In this document: one piece after another, positions 1 through 9,283 of the stretch
How positions within the stretch are numbered: the first letter of the stretch is position 1
Layout: each line of letters opens with the position of its first letter
Assembly: GCA_020630475.1 (NCBI GenBank)
Contig: JAHDBI010000009.1
Location: 1-59,087 of the forward strand
DNA length: 59,087 nucleotides
Origin: Saprospiraceae bacterium
Lineage (GTDB): Bacteria; Bacteroidota; Bacteroidia; Chitinophagales; Saprospiraceae
Direction of reading: 5' to 3'
Notes under the pieces: generated by a model
What the model was told of the DNA's origin: nothing
Seen by the model: only the letters and a program-made list of their open reading frames with translations
Database searches by the model: none
Program-made: the position numbers and the translations under genes

Positions 1-1304
1 TCACTTATGATGTACGACCATCAGTAGGTGCAGAAGTCAATCGAGCATGGAGAAATCTTATAGAAAATAACATCAATAGCAAAGTCGATTTTACTTATAA
101 GTTTAATGTAGGAGAAAGGGATTCAAAATTAAAATTTGGTGCCTTAGCGAACTTTAAGGAAAGAGATTTTGAAGTATTGAACTATCTATTTAGAGTAAGA
201 CAACAATCTCAATACGACTTTAATAATAATGGTGATGCCAACGGTTTATTCGAAGGTGCAAACTTGTGGACACCAGAAAGTAATTCTGGTACCTATATCA
301 GAGGTAATTTTGAACCAGCAAACACTTTTAATGCTCGTCAAGAATTGTTCTCTGGTTACGTCATGAACGAAATGCCGATTACCGCTAAACTTAAAGCTAT
401 TTACGGAGTTAGGTTGGAACAATCAACTAACTTCTATACTGGTCAATCAAACGATGGTCAGACGATATACAATAACACCAAAGTACTGGATGAATTAAAT
501 CTATTACCTAGTGTTAATATCATTTACAATTTAGTTGAGAATATGAACGTAAGAGTTTCGGGCTCTCAAACTGTGGCTCGTCCTACGTTTAAAGAAAAAT
601 CTTTAGCACAAATTCAAGATAGAATTTCTGGTAGAACCTTCTTAGGTAATATTGACTTGGAACAAACCAATATCACGAATCTTGATCTAAGATGGGAATA
701 CTTCTTTAGCCCTGGAGAAATGATTTCTGTGAGTAGTTTCTATAAGCACTTTGTAAATCCTATTGAGTTGGTAGCATTTGATGCAGTAGCACCAAACAAC
801 TTCCAACCTAAAAATGGAAATGATACGGACTTATACGGTGTTGAATTAGAAGTAAGAAAGAAACTCGGATTTATGAGTGAAGCATTAAATAAAATGAACA
901 TCGGATTTAATGCTACTTTGGTGAAATCCGAAATTGCAGTAGATGGTCAAGAATCCAGATCATTGGTTGGACAGTCTCCATTCATTATAAACACTATCCT
1001 CGGATACACAGATAGTGATATGGGATTAGATGCCAATTTAAGCTACAATGTTCAAGGAGAGCGTTTATCTATAGTCGGCATTGGAGGAGTTCCAAGTGTC
1101 TATGAGCAACCATTTAATGCTCTAAACTTCAAAGTTTCTAAGAAATTTGGAGAAGATAGAAAATATGGATTAAGCTTAGCCGCAGCTAATATACTAGGTC
1201 AAACCAACAGACTAGAATATAAAAACGCTGGAGAGGAAAATCAAAGTTTCCAAGTATTAAACCCAGGTCGATCTTATTCTATATCGTTATCCTGGTCATT
1301 ATAA
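1..1304 (+). CDS. TonB-dependent outer-membrane receptor, C-terminal part (5' truncated)
   Basis: The reading frame is open from base 3, so the gene begins before the window; about 433 C-terminal residues are present. The sequence is a run of alternating amphipathic strands typical of a 22-strand TonB receptor barrel. It has the landmark SGSQTVARPTFKE, common near the barrel middle in Bacteroidota receptors, strand pairs such as DLRWEYFFSPGEMISVSSFY, and a last strand SYSISLSWSL that ends on an aromatic/hydrophobic residue as outer-membrane proteins do. Such receptors import iron complexes, vitamins or glycans using TonB energy. Plug and carboxypeptidase-like N-terminal domains would lie upstream, so the substrate cannot be judged. 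No SusD partner follows. An in-frame TTG at 177 is internal, not the start. A strong terminator follows the stop. Confidence 0.9.
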   Translation, partial: TYDVRPSVGAEVNRAWRNLIENNINSKVDFTYKFNVGERDSKLKFGALANFKERDFEVLNYLFRVRQQSQYDFNNNGDANGLFEGANLWTPESNSGTYIRGNFEPANTFNARQELFSGYVMNEMPITAKLKAIYGVRLEQSTNFYTGQSNDGQTIYNNTKVLDELNLLPSVNIIYNLVENMNVRVSGSQTVARPTFKEKSLAQIQDRISGRTFLGNIDLEQTNITNLDLRWEYFFSPGEMISVSSFYKHFVNPIELVAFDAVAPNNFQPKNGNDTDLYGVELEVRKKLGFMSEALNKMNIGFNATLVKSEIAVDGQESRSLVGQSPFIINTILGYTDSDMGLDANLSYNVQGERLSIVGIGGVPSVYEQPFNALNFKVSKKFGEDRKYGLSLAAANILGQTNRLEYKNAGEENQSFQVLNPGRSYSISLSWSL

Positions 1305-1334
1305 AAAGTACTTCGTCAAAAAGTTTTCATTTAT

Positions 1335-1367
1335 GCCCTAAGCTTCCCAAGAGCTTAGGGCTTTTTT
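1335..1367 (+). terminator. Rho-independent terminator of the TonB receptor gene
   Basis: A perfect 10-bp stem (1335-1344 with 1352-1361) closes a 7-nt loop and is followed by six T. It starts 31 bases after the receptor stop codon. Confidence 0.9.
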
Positions 1368-1499
1368 ATATTGTCGATATTTTCAAAAGCAATTCTGCCA
1401 AGCAATTTTATTGAAAAACAGTTAAAAAGACTACCAATGTTAACCCAATGTTAACTAATTGTTGCTTAAATGTGACCAGATAGTTATTTTAGAGGAGTA

Positions 1500-2396
1500 A
1501 TGATGTGGAAAGTCATGTTATACTTTGTTCAAACAAATATCATAAAACGATTAGCACTAAGTATTTATGTGCTCTTTTCTTGCCTTTCGGCGAATGGCGA
1601 AGCGATTTCGCATTCTATCACTATTCCATTTGATTTAGAAAACGGTTTAATCATTATAGAGGCCTCTATTAATGAAGAAAAAGGTTCTTTTATTTTAGAC
1701 ACCGGTTCGGATGCACTTGTCATTAATGGATCTAGTTCGAGTGAAAGCAATATTGCATTGAGTACTGTTCATGGCGAGGTAAATGTGGGAGAGATAGAAG
1801 TATCCAGTTTAGAAATAGGAAGTATACGTCATAACAACGTCAAGGCATTTTTGAGTAATTTAAGCTCATTAGAGTCATTTACTAGCACCAAGCTAAAAGG
1901 AATCATTGGTGGTAAATTCTTCGTTCCTAATACCATCCATATCAATTACAACACTAAGAATATAGTCATATCCTCAGACGGCATTGAATCTATTGAACAA
2001 TCCTTCGATCATCAATTACCTTTCATTATTCAGAGAGATGTCCCTTGCGTAAAGATCAATAAGCATGGTAAAGATTATTGGGTCGCTCTGGATTCAGGAA
2101 GCACAAGTCACTTTATAGACAAAGCGTTCATAAATGTATTAGGAAATTCCTTAATCAAATCTAATCAGACTGTTCAAGTTTTAAATGCGGGTAACGACGC
2201 TACAGAAAGTCAAAGATTCATTTTAGATGAACTCAACTTTGGTTCTAAAACCTATGCTCAGGTTAATTTTATCAGTCAAGATTTAGGGGTACTCAACAAG
2301 GAACTCAAAAAGGATATCGTGGGCATCATCAGTCTAAGCGCATTGGGCGAAAGCCAAATACTGATCGATCTTGAAAACAATCTTATTCTATTTTAA
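1500..2396 (+). CDS. Secreted retropepsin-like aspartic protease
   Basis: 298 residues. A hydrophobic segment at about 17-34 looks like a signal peptide or anchor. Two copies of the aspartic-protease active-site signature are visible: FILDTGSDALVING (Asp67-Thr-Gly) and WVALDSGSTSHFID (Asp198-Ser-Gly). This fits a single chain with two retropepsin-like lobes (Asp_protease_2 type), and the lobes can supply both catalytic aspartates. The substrate is unknown. The start at 1500 follows GAGGAG at 1492-1497; ATG codons are doubled (1500 and 1503), so the true start may be either. The gene stands alone between the receptor terminator and a convergent FMN-binding gene. It carries one GGCGAAAGCC element near its 3' end and a related 14-mer in the signal peptide. 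Confidence 0.82.
   Translation: MMWKVMLYFVQTNIIKRLALSIYVLFSCLSANGEAISHSITIPFDLENGLIIIEASINEEKGSFILDTGSDALVINGSSSSESNIALSTVHGEVNVGEIEVSSLEIGSIRHNNVKAFLSNLSSLESFTSTKLKGIIGGKFFVPNTIHINYNTKNIVISSDGIESIEQSFDHQLPFIIQRDVPCVKINKHGKDYWVALDSGSTSHFIDKAFINVLGNSLIKSNQTVQVLNAGNDATESQRFILDELNFGSKTYAQVNFISQDLGVLNKELKKDIVGIISLSALGESQILIDLENNLILF
1581..1594 (+). repeat. TGCCTTTCGGCGAA 14-mer, copy 1
   Basis: In the protease signal peptide, coding for the Cys-Leu-Ser-Ala-Asn stretch. Contains GCC-TTTC-GGC, the mirror stem arrangement of the GGCGAAAGCC element. Confidence 0.7.
2346..2355 (+). repeat. GGCGAAAGCC element 1
   Basis: In the protease gene, sense, read GGC GAA AGC as Gly-Glu-Ser. Flanks CATTG and AAATA. 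Confidence 0.85.
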
Positions 2397-2440
2397 AGGT
2401 CATTTTCGTATTTCATAGCCCTAATAACTAAAATATACTA

Positions 2441-2986
2441 CTACTGGAGTAGGACACAAAACTCACCCAAACTTCCAATCAATGCATTATAAGAAACGGT
2501 CGCTCCGGAAACACCATCCACTGCAGAATTAGCGGTAGAAAAATCGCATATGGAATACCCTTGATATTTCTTCAAATACCTTTTCGAACTTATTTCATAT
2601 CCATAATCTGAAAAATAATCGAGCACTTTTATGGATAAGATATTTTTATCCTGATCGAGAGTAACAGCTATATCAAAATATTCAGACTGAATGTTGTCCG
2701 TAAGTTTCTCATTCCCCAAACAACCGTTAAGGGTACAAGATTTTACTTGTTTTAAAAACAAATAACCTAAAGCTTGATTGTCAAGAATGATTTGGTAGCC
2801 CTCAGTGCTTTTACCATTAGAGGAAATCATATCAAAATTTAAAACCGCCTTTTTATCTAGGTCTAATGACTTGTTGACGAGTTTATGAATCTTCTTTTGA
2901 TACTGTTTAAAGATGGCTCTTTGAGCATCACCAAAGGCTAAACAAAAAAACAATCCAATGATGAAAATTACGTTTCTTAAAACCAT
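2441..2986 (-). CDS. Exported FMN-binding domain protein
   Basis: 181 residues with an N-terminal signal peptide (hydrophobic residues about 5-18, then GDAQ). The C-terminal half has the FMN-binding domain signature SAVDGVSGATVSYNAL. In this family the SGAT threonine receives FMN covalently when an ApbE-type flavin transferase is present. The domain occurs in electron-transfer proteins such as RnfG/NqrC and NosR, but this protein is a stand-alone domain. Its start overlaps the end of the porin-like gene by 10 bases, so the two are probably translated from one mRNA; a membrane redox role linked to that porin is inference. No ApbE gene lies in the window. Confidence 0.75.
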   Translation of the reverse strand: MVLRNVIFIIGLFFCLAFGDAQRAIFKQYQKKIHKLVNKSLDLDKKAVLNFDMISSNGKSTEGYQIILDNQALGYLFLKQVKSCTLNGCLGNEKLTDNIQSEYFDIAVTLDQDKNILSIKVLDYFSDYGYEISSKRYLKKYQGYSICDFSTANSAVDGVSGATVSYNALIGSLGEFCVLLQ

Positions 2987-4110
2987 ACGCCTATACCAGT
3001 ATTTATTTGAAATATATTATCCGATAAACTTTGAGTATTCCATTGACCTTCCATCTTGAATACTGCTCCATTCGTTGGGAAGTAATTGAAGCCACCTGTG
3101 TAAACCCTGACTAGATTGGAATCCTCAGAAAAGTCATTATCTAACAAACTAAAACGACCAAAAGCCAACCATGACTTTCTGGTGTTTAAAAAATAACCCG
3201 CTTCTACGTACATTCCTAGTGCCGAAGAACCTAAATCCGTGCTGACACTTTCGTTGTACTCATCTACCCCACTGTTATGAGCATAAATGACTTGTGCTTT
3301 CACAGCACTGCGATCGAAATCGTACTTAAAATGAAGACCCAACATATTCGTGTAAACGGAGGTACTATCCGCAAAATCGGCAACTTCGCTGCCCCGTTGC
3401 GCACCGTCGTATGCATCTGAATTTGACGCACCAGAATAAACAGACAATCCCAATTTACCCGACGGGAATCCAAAATATTCTATTTGACCAGAAAACGCAG
3501 GTAATCCTGACATAATGGTTTTAGAACCTTTTTGTCGACCAGATCGATAATTATTGATACCATTATATATTCCTTTGCCATCTTTATAACTCAGCAGTCC
3601 ATTCACTAAAAATGCTTGATACCTTAAATCATAGTCGGGAAACAATCCAGTAATACCAATGCCGATATCCCTCCAAGTGGTAGGAACTAAGTTCTTGTCG
3701 ATGATTGGTCGATCAACACTGAAAAAATTGTTTGGCTCATGATTTTCATTGATAATTCCCATTGGAATTAAAATCATTCCAGCCTTCAAAGCATTATTGC
3801 TGGTCAACTTGTGTTTGATAAAAGCCTGCTCAAGGAAAATTTCATCTGCGTGTTCTAACTCCCATTCTGTCACAAACTGAGTATTTCGATTGAATTGATA
3901 ACCAAATAGGGCTACAATTCGCTTTGCATCAAATGAACCGTTCTGGTAAGTTTCTGAATTAAAAGGCTGATAATAATGTACTTCTCCATACATTCTAATG
4001 TACAGATTTCCTAAAGTGCTCTTTTTATTAAAATCAATATTTTGAGAAGAAAGCGTTCCTATTGCACCTAAAAACAGAGCGAGAGAAAGGAATAATCGTT
4101 TATGGTTCAT
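2977..4110 (-). CDS. Porin-like outer-membrane beta-barrel protein
   Basis: 377 residues from the chosen ATG. A clear signal peptide (MNHKRLFLSLALFLGAIG, cleaved after SSQ) is followed by strands and turns like those of phosphate-selective porin O/P proteins: YIRMYGEVHYYQPF near the start, many Gly/aromatic strands, and a terminal INTGIGVWF ending in Trp-Phe, the usual outer-membrane assembly signal. A longer frame with a GTG at 4146 exists, but that codon sits inside the promoter -7 box, which supports the ATG at 4110. The likely role is a channel for small solutes; substrate is not readable from sequence. It is first in a two-gene unit with the FMN-binding protein. Confidence 0.75.
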   Translation of the reverse strand: MNHKRLFLSLALFLGAIGTLSSQNIDFNKKSTLGNLYIRMYGEVHYYQPFNSETYQNGSFDAKRIVALFGYQFNRNTQFVTEWELEHADEIFLEQAFIKHKLTSNNALKAGMILIPMGIINENHEPNNFFSVDRPIIDKNLVPTTWRDIGIGITGLFPDYDLRYQAFLVNGLLSYKDGKGIYNGINNYRSGRQKGSKTIMSGLPAFSGQIEYFGFPSGKLGLSVYSGASNSDAYDGAQRGSEVADFADSTSVYTNMLGLHFKYDFDRSAVKAQVIYAHNSGVDEYNESVSTDLGSSALGMYVEAGYFLNTRKSWLAFGRFSLLDNDFSEDSNLVRVYTGGFNYFPTNGAVFKMEGQWNTQSLSDNIFQINTGIGVWF

Positions 4111-4145
4111 TATTATGTTTGTGGCTGTTTCGATTGAATACAACA

Positions 4146-4177
4146 CAAATATAATCGCCTGTTTTTATTTAGACAAA
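4146..4177 (-). promoter_or_regulatory. Bacteroidota-type promoter for the porin/FMN-binding pair
   Basis: On the minus strand TTTG (4177-4174), a 20-base spacer and TATATTTG (4153-4146) match the phylum's -33/-7 consensus TTTG...TAnnTTTG. The predicted start point is about 30 bases before the ATG at 4110. Confidence 0.65.
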
Positions 4178-4200
4178 ATCCAAATAAGAAATTTTAAAAT

Positions 4201-4230
4201 AAAAAAGCACCTGTCCAGTAAGACAGGCGC
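4201..4230 (-). terminator. Terminator of dnaK
   Basis: On the minus strand a 9-bp stem (4230-4222 with 4215-4207, one G-U pair) with a 6-nt loop is followed by six U. It lies 28 bases beyond the dnaK stop. Confidence 0.88.
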
Positions 4231-4257
4231 TTCATCAATTTATTAACCTTACAAAGC

Positions 4258-6177
4258 CTAAGCTTTGTCATCTACTTCTTCAAATTCCACATCTTCTGCA
4301 GTATCCTCAGCACCATCATTTTGAGCAGTATCAGATCCTCCAGCTTCTCCTCCACCCGCATTCGCTTGCGCTTCTTGAGTTGCTTGATAAATCTCTTGAC
4401 TAGCCGCTTGCCATGCCGTATTCAGCTCTTCTACTGCAGGATCAATCTGTGCGATATCCTGAGTTTTTTGCGCTTCTTTCAACTTAGCTAATGCATCTTC
4501 AATAGGCGCCTTTTTATCATCAGGTACCTTATCACCAAATTCTTTCAATTGCTTCTCTGTTTGGAACACTAGAGAATCTGCTTGATTTAATTTATCAGCC
4601 TTTTCTCTAGCCGCTTTATCCGCATCCGCATTGGCCTCAGCCTCTGCTTTCATTTTAGCAATTTCATCTTTAGATAATCCCGTAGATGCCTCGATTCTAA
4701 TATTCTGTTCTTTACCTGTACCCTTATCTTTTGCAGATACATTTAATATGCCATTCGCATCCAAGTCAAAACTCACTTCTACTTGAGGTACACCCCTTGG
4801 CGCAGGTGGAATACCATCTAATATGAATCTTCCTACTGGTCTATTATCCTTAGCCATAGGTCTCTCCCCTTGCAAGATGTGGATTTCTACACTTGGTTGA
4901 TTATCTGCGGCAGTTGAATACACCTTTGACTTTTTCGTAGGAATTGTTGAATTCGCTTCAATCACCACATCATATACACCACCCATGACTTCGATACCTA
5001 AAGACAATGGCGTTACATCCAATAACAATACATCTTGAACATCACCGCTTAATACTCCACCTTGAATAGATGCACCTACCGCAACTACCTCATCAGGATT
5101 TACTCCTTTACTTGGCTTTTTGCCAAAGAATTCTTCTACTGCTTCTTGAATTTTAGGAATTCTTGTTGAACCACCTACTAAAATCACTTCGTCTATTTCA
5201 TTCTTAGATAAACCTGCATCATTAAGAGCTTCTTGGCATGGCTTTAAAGTTCGCGCTACCAATTCATCTGCTAATTGCTCAAAATTAGCTCTCGTCAATT
5301 TCAATACTAAGTGTTTTGGAACTCCATCCACAGCAGTTACATATGGCAGATTGATTTCTGTTTCTGCAGAAGCAGATAATTCAATTTTTGCCTTTTCCGC
5401 AGCATCCTTTAATCTCTGCAATGCCATTGGATCTTTTCGAAGATCGATATTCTCTTGGTCTTTAAAGCTATCGGCTAACCAGTCAATAATTACTTGATCA
5501 AAATCGTCTCCACCAAGGTGTGTATCACCATTTGTAGACTTAACTTCAAAGACTCCATCTCCTAATTCAAGGATAGAAACATCAAATGTTCCACCACCTA
5601 AATCATAGACTGCTATGGTAACATCTTTATTTTTCTTATCCATTCCGTAGGCCAAAGCTGCTGCCGTAGGCTCATTGATGATTCTTTTTACAGAAAGCCC
5701 GGCAATCTCACCAGCTTCTTTAGTCGCTTGTCTTTGAGAATCATTAAAGTAAGCAGGTACAGTGACTACTGCCTCTGTCACTTCTTGACCAAGAAAATCT
5801 TCTGCTGTCTTCTTCATTTTTTGAAGTACCATAGCAGATAATTCTTGAGCGGTGTACATTCTACCATCTATGTCTACTCGTACCGTGTCATTATCCCCTT
5901 TGACTACCTTATAAGGAGATCTATCAATTTCCTTTTTTGCTTCACTATATCGAAGCCCCATATATCTTTTGATCGAAGAAATGGTACGGGTTGGATTCGT
6001 AATGGCCTGTCTCTTTGCAGGATCACCAATTTTACGTTCACCATTGTCCATAAAGGCTACTACAGAAGGAGTAGTTCTTCTTCCTTCGTCATTTGGAATA
6101 ACGACAGGTTCGTTACCTTCCATTACTGCTACACATGAATTTGTAGTTCCTAAATCTATACCAATAATTTTTCCCAT
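4258..6177 (-). CDS. dnaK: Chaperone DnaK (Hsp70)
   Basis: 639 residues, the normal length for bacterial Hsp70. The ATPase domain opens with [14 protein letters not shown] and contains the phosphate loops [13 protein letters not shown] and [12 protein letters not shown]; the substrate-binding domain follows from about residue 390, and the helical lid ends in an acidic tail, [12 protein letters not shown]. It refolds and protects nascent or stressed proteins with DnaJ and GrpE, neither of which is encoded here. The ATG at 6177 matches the conserved N-terminus exactly. It is a single-gene unit with its own terminator. An inverted repeat 88-110 bases upstream (6265-6287) is a candidate regulatory site. 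Plus-strand frames over its 5' part are antisense shadows. Confidence 0.98.
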   Translation of the reverse strand: MGKIIGIDLGTTNSCVAVMEGNEPVVIPNDEGRRTTPSVVAFMDNGERKIGDPAKRQAITNPTRTISSIKRYMGLRYSEAKKEIDRSPYKVVKGDNDTVRVDIDGRMYTAQELSAMVLQKMKKTAEDFLGQEVTEAVVTVPAYFNDSQRQATKEAGEIAGLSVKRIINEPTAAALAYGMDKKNKDVTIAVYDLGGGTFDVSILELGDGVFEVKSTNGDTHLGGDDFDQVIIDWLADSFKDQENIDLRKDPMALQRLKDAAEKAKIELSASAETEINLPYVTAVDGVPKHLVLKLTRANFEQLADELVARTLKPCQEALNDAGLSKNEIDEVILVGGSTRIPKIQEAVEEFFGKKPSKGVNPDEVVAVGASIQGGVLSGDVQDVLLLDVTPLSLGIEVMGGVYDVVIEANSTIPTKKSKVYSTAADNQPSVEIHILQGERPMAKDNRPVGRFILDGIPPAPRGVPQVEVSFDLDANGILNVSAKDKGTGKEQNIRIEASTGLSKDEIAKMKAEAEANADADKAAREKADKLNQADSLVFQTEKQLKEFGDKVPDDKKAPIEDALAKLKEAQKTQDIAQIDPAVEELNTAWQAASQEIYQATQEAQANAGGGEAGGSDTAQNDGAEDTAEDVEFEEVDDKA

Positions 6178-6264
6178 TTAACTTTTTTTTGAGTTTGTTT
6201 ATTTAGAACAGAGATGTATGTTCAATAGATGTGCCAAGCCAAAAAATAGATGAAATTGGTTCAA

Positions 6265-6287
6265 AATGTCACTATTCGTATGACATT
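6265..6287. promoter_or_regulatory. Inverted repeat upstream of dnaK, possible operator
   Basis: AATGTCA, nine bases, TGACATT: a perfect 7-bp inverted repeat with a 9-base spacer. The geometry resembles CIRCE (9-bp arms, 9-base spacer), but the arm sequence differs. It sits between dnaK and the end of the DUF4249 gene, where a dnaK control site would be expected. The role is inferred from position only. Confidence 0.4.
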
Positions 6288-6327
6288 ATTCATTCATACA
6301 AGCTAGATAATGACAAAAAGTCAGTGA

Positions 6328-7329
6328 CTATTGAAAATTCAAATGGCCTGTTACGCTTCCGTCTAAAAGCGAATCCTTGGTGATACCTGATAATGGCAAT
6401 GCGGGATTTCGTATAAATCTATGTCGAGAAGAGAATAAACCTCGTCCTTCAGACATATTTGTGTAGATCGGAATATCTTGAGAAGAAGTAATTCCTAAAT
6501 TGGCTTGTCCAATACTTAAATATTCAGAGATATCATCACTTCCCGAATCTACAATGATATCCACATTTTGAAACACTCGAATCGCATTTTCATCCTCTTC
6601 GATGTTTTCCGCTAAGTGGTTAAAGAACTCCTCTCCTTGTATAGGCACAGATACTAATTCCGACTCGCGTATATTTCTAGCATATTTCCAGATTAGATTC
6701 TTTTGCTCAAACATCGATCCATTGATACTTTCCACATAATTCAAGCTAAAAGTAAGATCAAAAATGGTCGCTCCACTAAATGATCTCCAACTGACTACAG
6801 TCGTAGCATTTGGACGAAAAGTAATGGCTGACGAGCTTTCGGCCGGTGATGCCATTTCAGGTTTACCGATAAGATTCGTTGTAGCAGTGACCAATGGAGA
6901 ATCCTCGTTTCTTTTGATTTGAATCGTATACTCTTCACCAGTATATAAATCAGGATTTCCTGGAAAGATTTCTTCGGATCTAATCTTGTATAAATAATTA
7001 GGAGCAATGGCAAAAACCCCTGTTTCTCGTACATAACCTTCATCGTTTCCATCAACACGTGTCAAATTAAACACTTCCCCTGTTGAAGTTCTCACTATAC
7101 TTACTTCTGCGTTTTCGTAATACAAAGAATCAGGAATTTGGGCTAGGTCTAACGCGGATGAATTTTCATCTATAAAAGCTTTTTCCACTCTAATGTACTG
7201 AGCAGTATCAGCTGTATTCAACAAGCCATAAACTATAGGAATATCCTTCCAATCTTCTGTTAGTTGAAATTCGTTAGAACATGATACTAAAACGAATAAG
7301 ACAAAAAGGACTGCAGCGATTCTTTTCAT
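6328..7329 (-). CDS. DUF4249-like lipoprotein
   Basis: 333 residues from the ATG at 7329, which gives a compact lipoprotein signal peptide [17 protein letters not shown] with the lipidated Cys after LVS; an upstream in-frame ATG at 7347 adds only six residues. The body has [20 protein letters not shown] near the start and [14 protein letters not shown] near the end, a pattern I recognise from the DUF4249 family of Bacteroidota surface lipoproteins. Family members often sit beside TonB-dependent receptors, but none is adjacent here. The function is unknown. It is divergent from panB with about 100 bases between starts. A minus-strand TAGTTTTG lies almost on top of the start, so the leader may be very short. 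Confidence 0.65.
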   Translation of the reverse strand: MKRIAAVLFVLFVLVSCSNEFQLTEDWKDIPIVYGLLNTADTAQYIRVEKAFIDENSSALDLAQIPDSLYYENAEVSIVRTSTGEVFNLTRVDGNDEGYVRETGVFAIAPNYLYKIRSEEIFPGNPDLYTGEEYTIQIKRNEDSPLVTATTNLIGKPEMASPAESSSAITFRPNATTVVSWRSFSGATIFDLTFSLNYVESINGSMFEQKNLIWKYARNIRESELVSVPIQGEEFFNHLAENIEEDENAIRVFQNVDIIVDSGSDDISEYLSIGQANLGITSSQDIPIYTNMSEGRGLFSSRHRFIRNPALPLSGITKDSLLDGSVTGHLNFQ

Positions 7330-7435
7330 GGGCACAAAACTACACATTTCTTGCCGTTATATTGTAGGAAAAAACATTTCCATATCGCCATCAGGACGAA
7401 ACAATTTTTATCTTGCACATTCAAAACTTAAGACT

Positions 7436-8254
7436 ATGTCCGTCCATAAAAAAGAGGTTAAAAGGGTAACTACACACGTACTCCAAGCAATGAAGCATAA
7501 TGGGGAAAAAATTTCTATGCTTACGGCATATGATTATAGTATGGCCCGTATCATTGATGAAGCAGGTATTGATGTCATTTTAGTTGGAGATTCAGCCTCT
7601 AATGTGATGGCGGGCCACGAGACAACATTACCGATTACACTGGATCAAATGATTTATCATGCTCAAAGTGTAGTAAGAGCCGTTAAAAGGTCCTTGGTCG
7701 TCGTAGATTTACCTTTTGGAACCTATCAAGGAGATTCTAAAATGGCCCTAAAGTCGGCGATTAGAATCATGAAAGAATCTGGAGCTCATGCCGTAAAACT
7801 GGAAGGTGGAACAGAGATCAAAGATGCGATTAAAAGAATACTTTCTGCGGGTGTACCTGTTATGGGGCACTTAGGTTTAACACCTCAATCTATTTATAAA
7901 TTTGGCACCTATACCGTTCGTGCGAAAGAAGAAATGGAAGCAAAAAAACTTCAAGAAGATGCAAGCTTCCTCGAAAAATTAGGTTGCTTTGGTATCGTTT
8001 TAGAAAAAATCCCAGCTGAGCTTGCTCGAAAGGTTTCGGAAACTGTTACTGTTCCAATCATTGGCATTGGTGCAGGTGGTGGCGTAGATGGTCAGGTTTT
8101 AGTGAGTCACGATCTGATGGGACTTACCAAAGATTTTCACCCACGATTCCTAAGACGATATCTTGAATTATTTGACACGATTAAAGGAGCCGTCGGACAA
8201 TATATTGACGATGTTAAAAGTGGTGATTTCCCCAATGAAAAAGAGCAGTACTAG
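7436..8254 (+). CDS. panB: 3-methyl-2-oxobutanoate hydroxymethyltransferase
   Basis: 272 residues from the ATG at 7436; the frame is open further upstream, but the extra residues look unlike the family and overlap the divergent gene. PanB transfers a hydroxymethyl group from methylene-tetrahydrofolate to ketoisovalerate to give ketopantoate, the first committed step to pantothenate and CoA. Family landmarks are [33 protein letters not shown] (metal and substrate site), [11 protein letters not shown] and [16 protein letters not shown]. The stop is followed at once by the mltG start (TAGATG), so the two are co-transcribed although functionally unrelated. No other pan gene is in the window. Confidence 0.97.
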   Translation: MSVHKKEVKRVTTHVLQAMKHNGEKISMLTAYDYSMARIIDEAGIDVILVGDSASNVMAGHETTLPITLDQMIYHAQSVVRAVKRSLVVVDLPFGTYQGDSKMALKSAIRIMKESGAHAVKLEGGTEIKDAIKRILSAGVPVMGHLGLTPQSIYKFGTYTVRAKEEMEAKKLQEDASFLEKLGCFGIVLEKIPAELARKVSETVTVPIIGIGAGGGVDGQVLVSHDLMGLTKDFHPRFLRRYLELFDTIKGAVGQYIDDVKSGDFPNEKEQY

Positions 8255-9283
8255 ATGAAATGGTTTCTTCGCTTGTTCATCATTTTAGTCATCTTAGCAG
8301 CAATAGCTGGCTATTGGACTTATCAAAATATCTTCTCTGAGAACGTTACTGTGAATGAAAGCAATGCGCTCATTCAAATACCTACAAGCAGTTCCTTTGA
8401 TGATGTGGTCAAACTCTTAAAAGAGAAAAATATTCTAAAAGAAACGTCAAGCTTTGAAAGAGTTTCTGGATGGATGAAATATGACAAAGCGGAGGTGCCC
8501 GCCGGAAATTATCATCTCAAAAATGGATGGAATAATAAAACCTTGATTTCTAAACTGAGATCTGGAGATCAAGAACCAATCCGATTAACACTGAACAACT
8601 ATCGGCAAATTAATGACATGCTTGGGGGTGTCGCGAAAATTATTGAACCTGACTCCATTGAACTTGTTAATTATCTTTTAAATCCAAAAACCTTGGAAGA
8701 AATGGGATACGACGAACAAACCATACTAGGTTTATTCATCCCAAATACCTACGAACTTTGGTGGAATACAAGTCCTGAAAAATTCGTCGAAAGACTAAAA
8801 AAAGAAAATGAAAAATTCTGGCAGGCCAAGGATAGAACATCCAAGCTAGAAAAAATTGGGCTCACTAAAAACGAGGTCTATACCCTTGCCTCCATTGTAG
8901 AAAAAGAAACACAAGCCAACGTCGAGAAGCCAAGAATTGCAGGTGTATATATGAATCGTCTTCAACGAGGAATGAAGCTCCAAGCTGACCCGACTGTCGT
9001 ATTTGCCAATAAGAAATTTGATCTTCGACGAGTCTTAAATAAACATTTGGAGATTGACTCACCATATAATACTTATAAATACGAAGGTCTTCCACCAGGC
9101 CCCATCTATATGCCAGGTCTAGCTTCCATTGACGCTGTATTGAATTATGAAACTCATAAATACTTATACTTCTGTGCAAAAACAGATAACTCAGGCCAAC
9201 ACGCCTTTGCAAAAACATTGAGAGAACACAACCGAAATGCAAAGAACTACTGGGCGTATTTACGAAAGAATAAAATTCGATAA
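8255..9283 (+). CDS. mltG: Endolytic murein transglycosylase MltG (YceG family)
   Basis: 342 residues. One transmembrane segment (about 5-24) anchors the enzyme in the inner membrane, and the YceG/MltG domain faces the periplasm. The catalytic region LASIVEKETQ holds the conserved Glu at about 216; MKLQADPTVVF and GLPPGPIYMPGLASIDA are the other family signatures. The enzyme cuts nascent glycan strands and is thought to set their length. It starts directly after the panB stop. Its own stop TAA at 9281-9283 abuts the stop of the convergent mutS2, leaving no space for a terminator. Confidence 0.96.
   Translation: MKWFLRLFIILVILAAIAGYWTYQNIFSENVTVNESNALIQIPTSSSFDDVVKLLKEKNILKETSSFERVSGWMKYDKAEVPAGNYHLKNGWNNKTLISKLRSGDQEPIRLTLNNYRQINDMLGGVAKIIEPDSIELVNYLLNPKTLEEMGYDEQTILGLFIPNTYELWWNTSPEKFVERLKKENEKFWQAKDRTSKLEKIGLTKNEVYTLASIVEKETQANVEKPRIAGVYMNRLQRGMKLQADPTVVFANKKFDLRRVLNKHLEIDSPYNTYKYEGLPPGPIYMPGLASIDAVLNYETHKYLYFCAKTDNSGQHAFAKTLREHNRNAKNYWAYLRKNKIR

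Noticed and set aside
4110-4146. Longer N-terminus of the porin starting with GTG at 4146
   Set aside because: The codon falls inside the predicted -7 box and the ATG at 4110 alone gives a proper signal peptide.
6205-6245. Sigma-54-like TGGCAC with TTGA downstream on the minus strand before dnaK
   Set aside because: The -12 element lacks the required GC and nothing else suggests sigma-54 control of dnaK.
8865-9242. 125-codon minus-strand open frame inside mltG
   Set aside because: It overlaps the conserved catalytic half of MltG in antisense; its sequence is unlike any protein I know.
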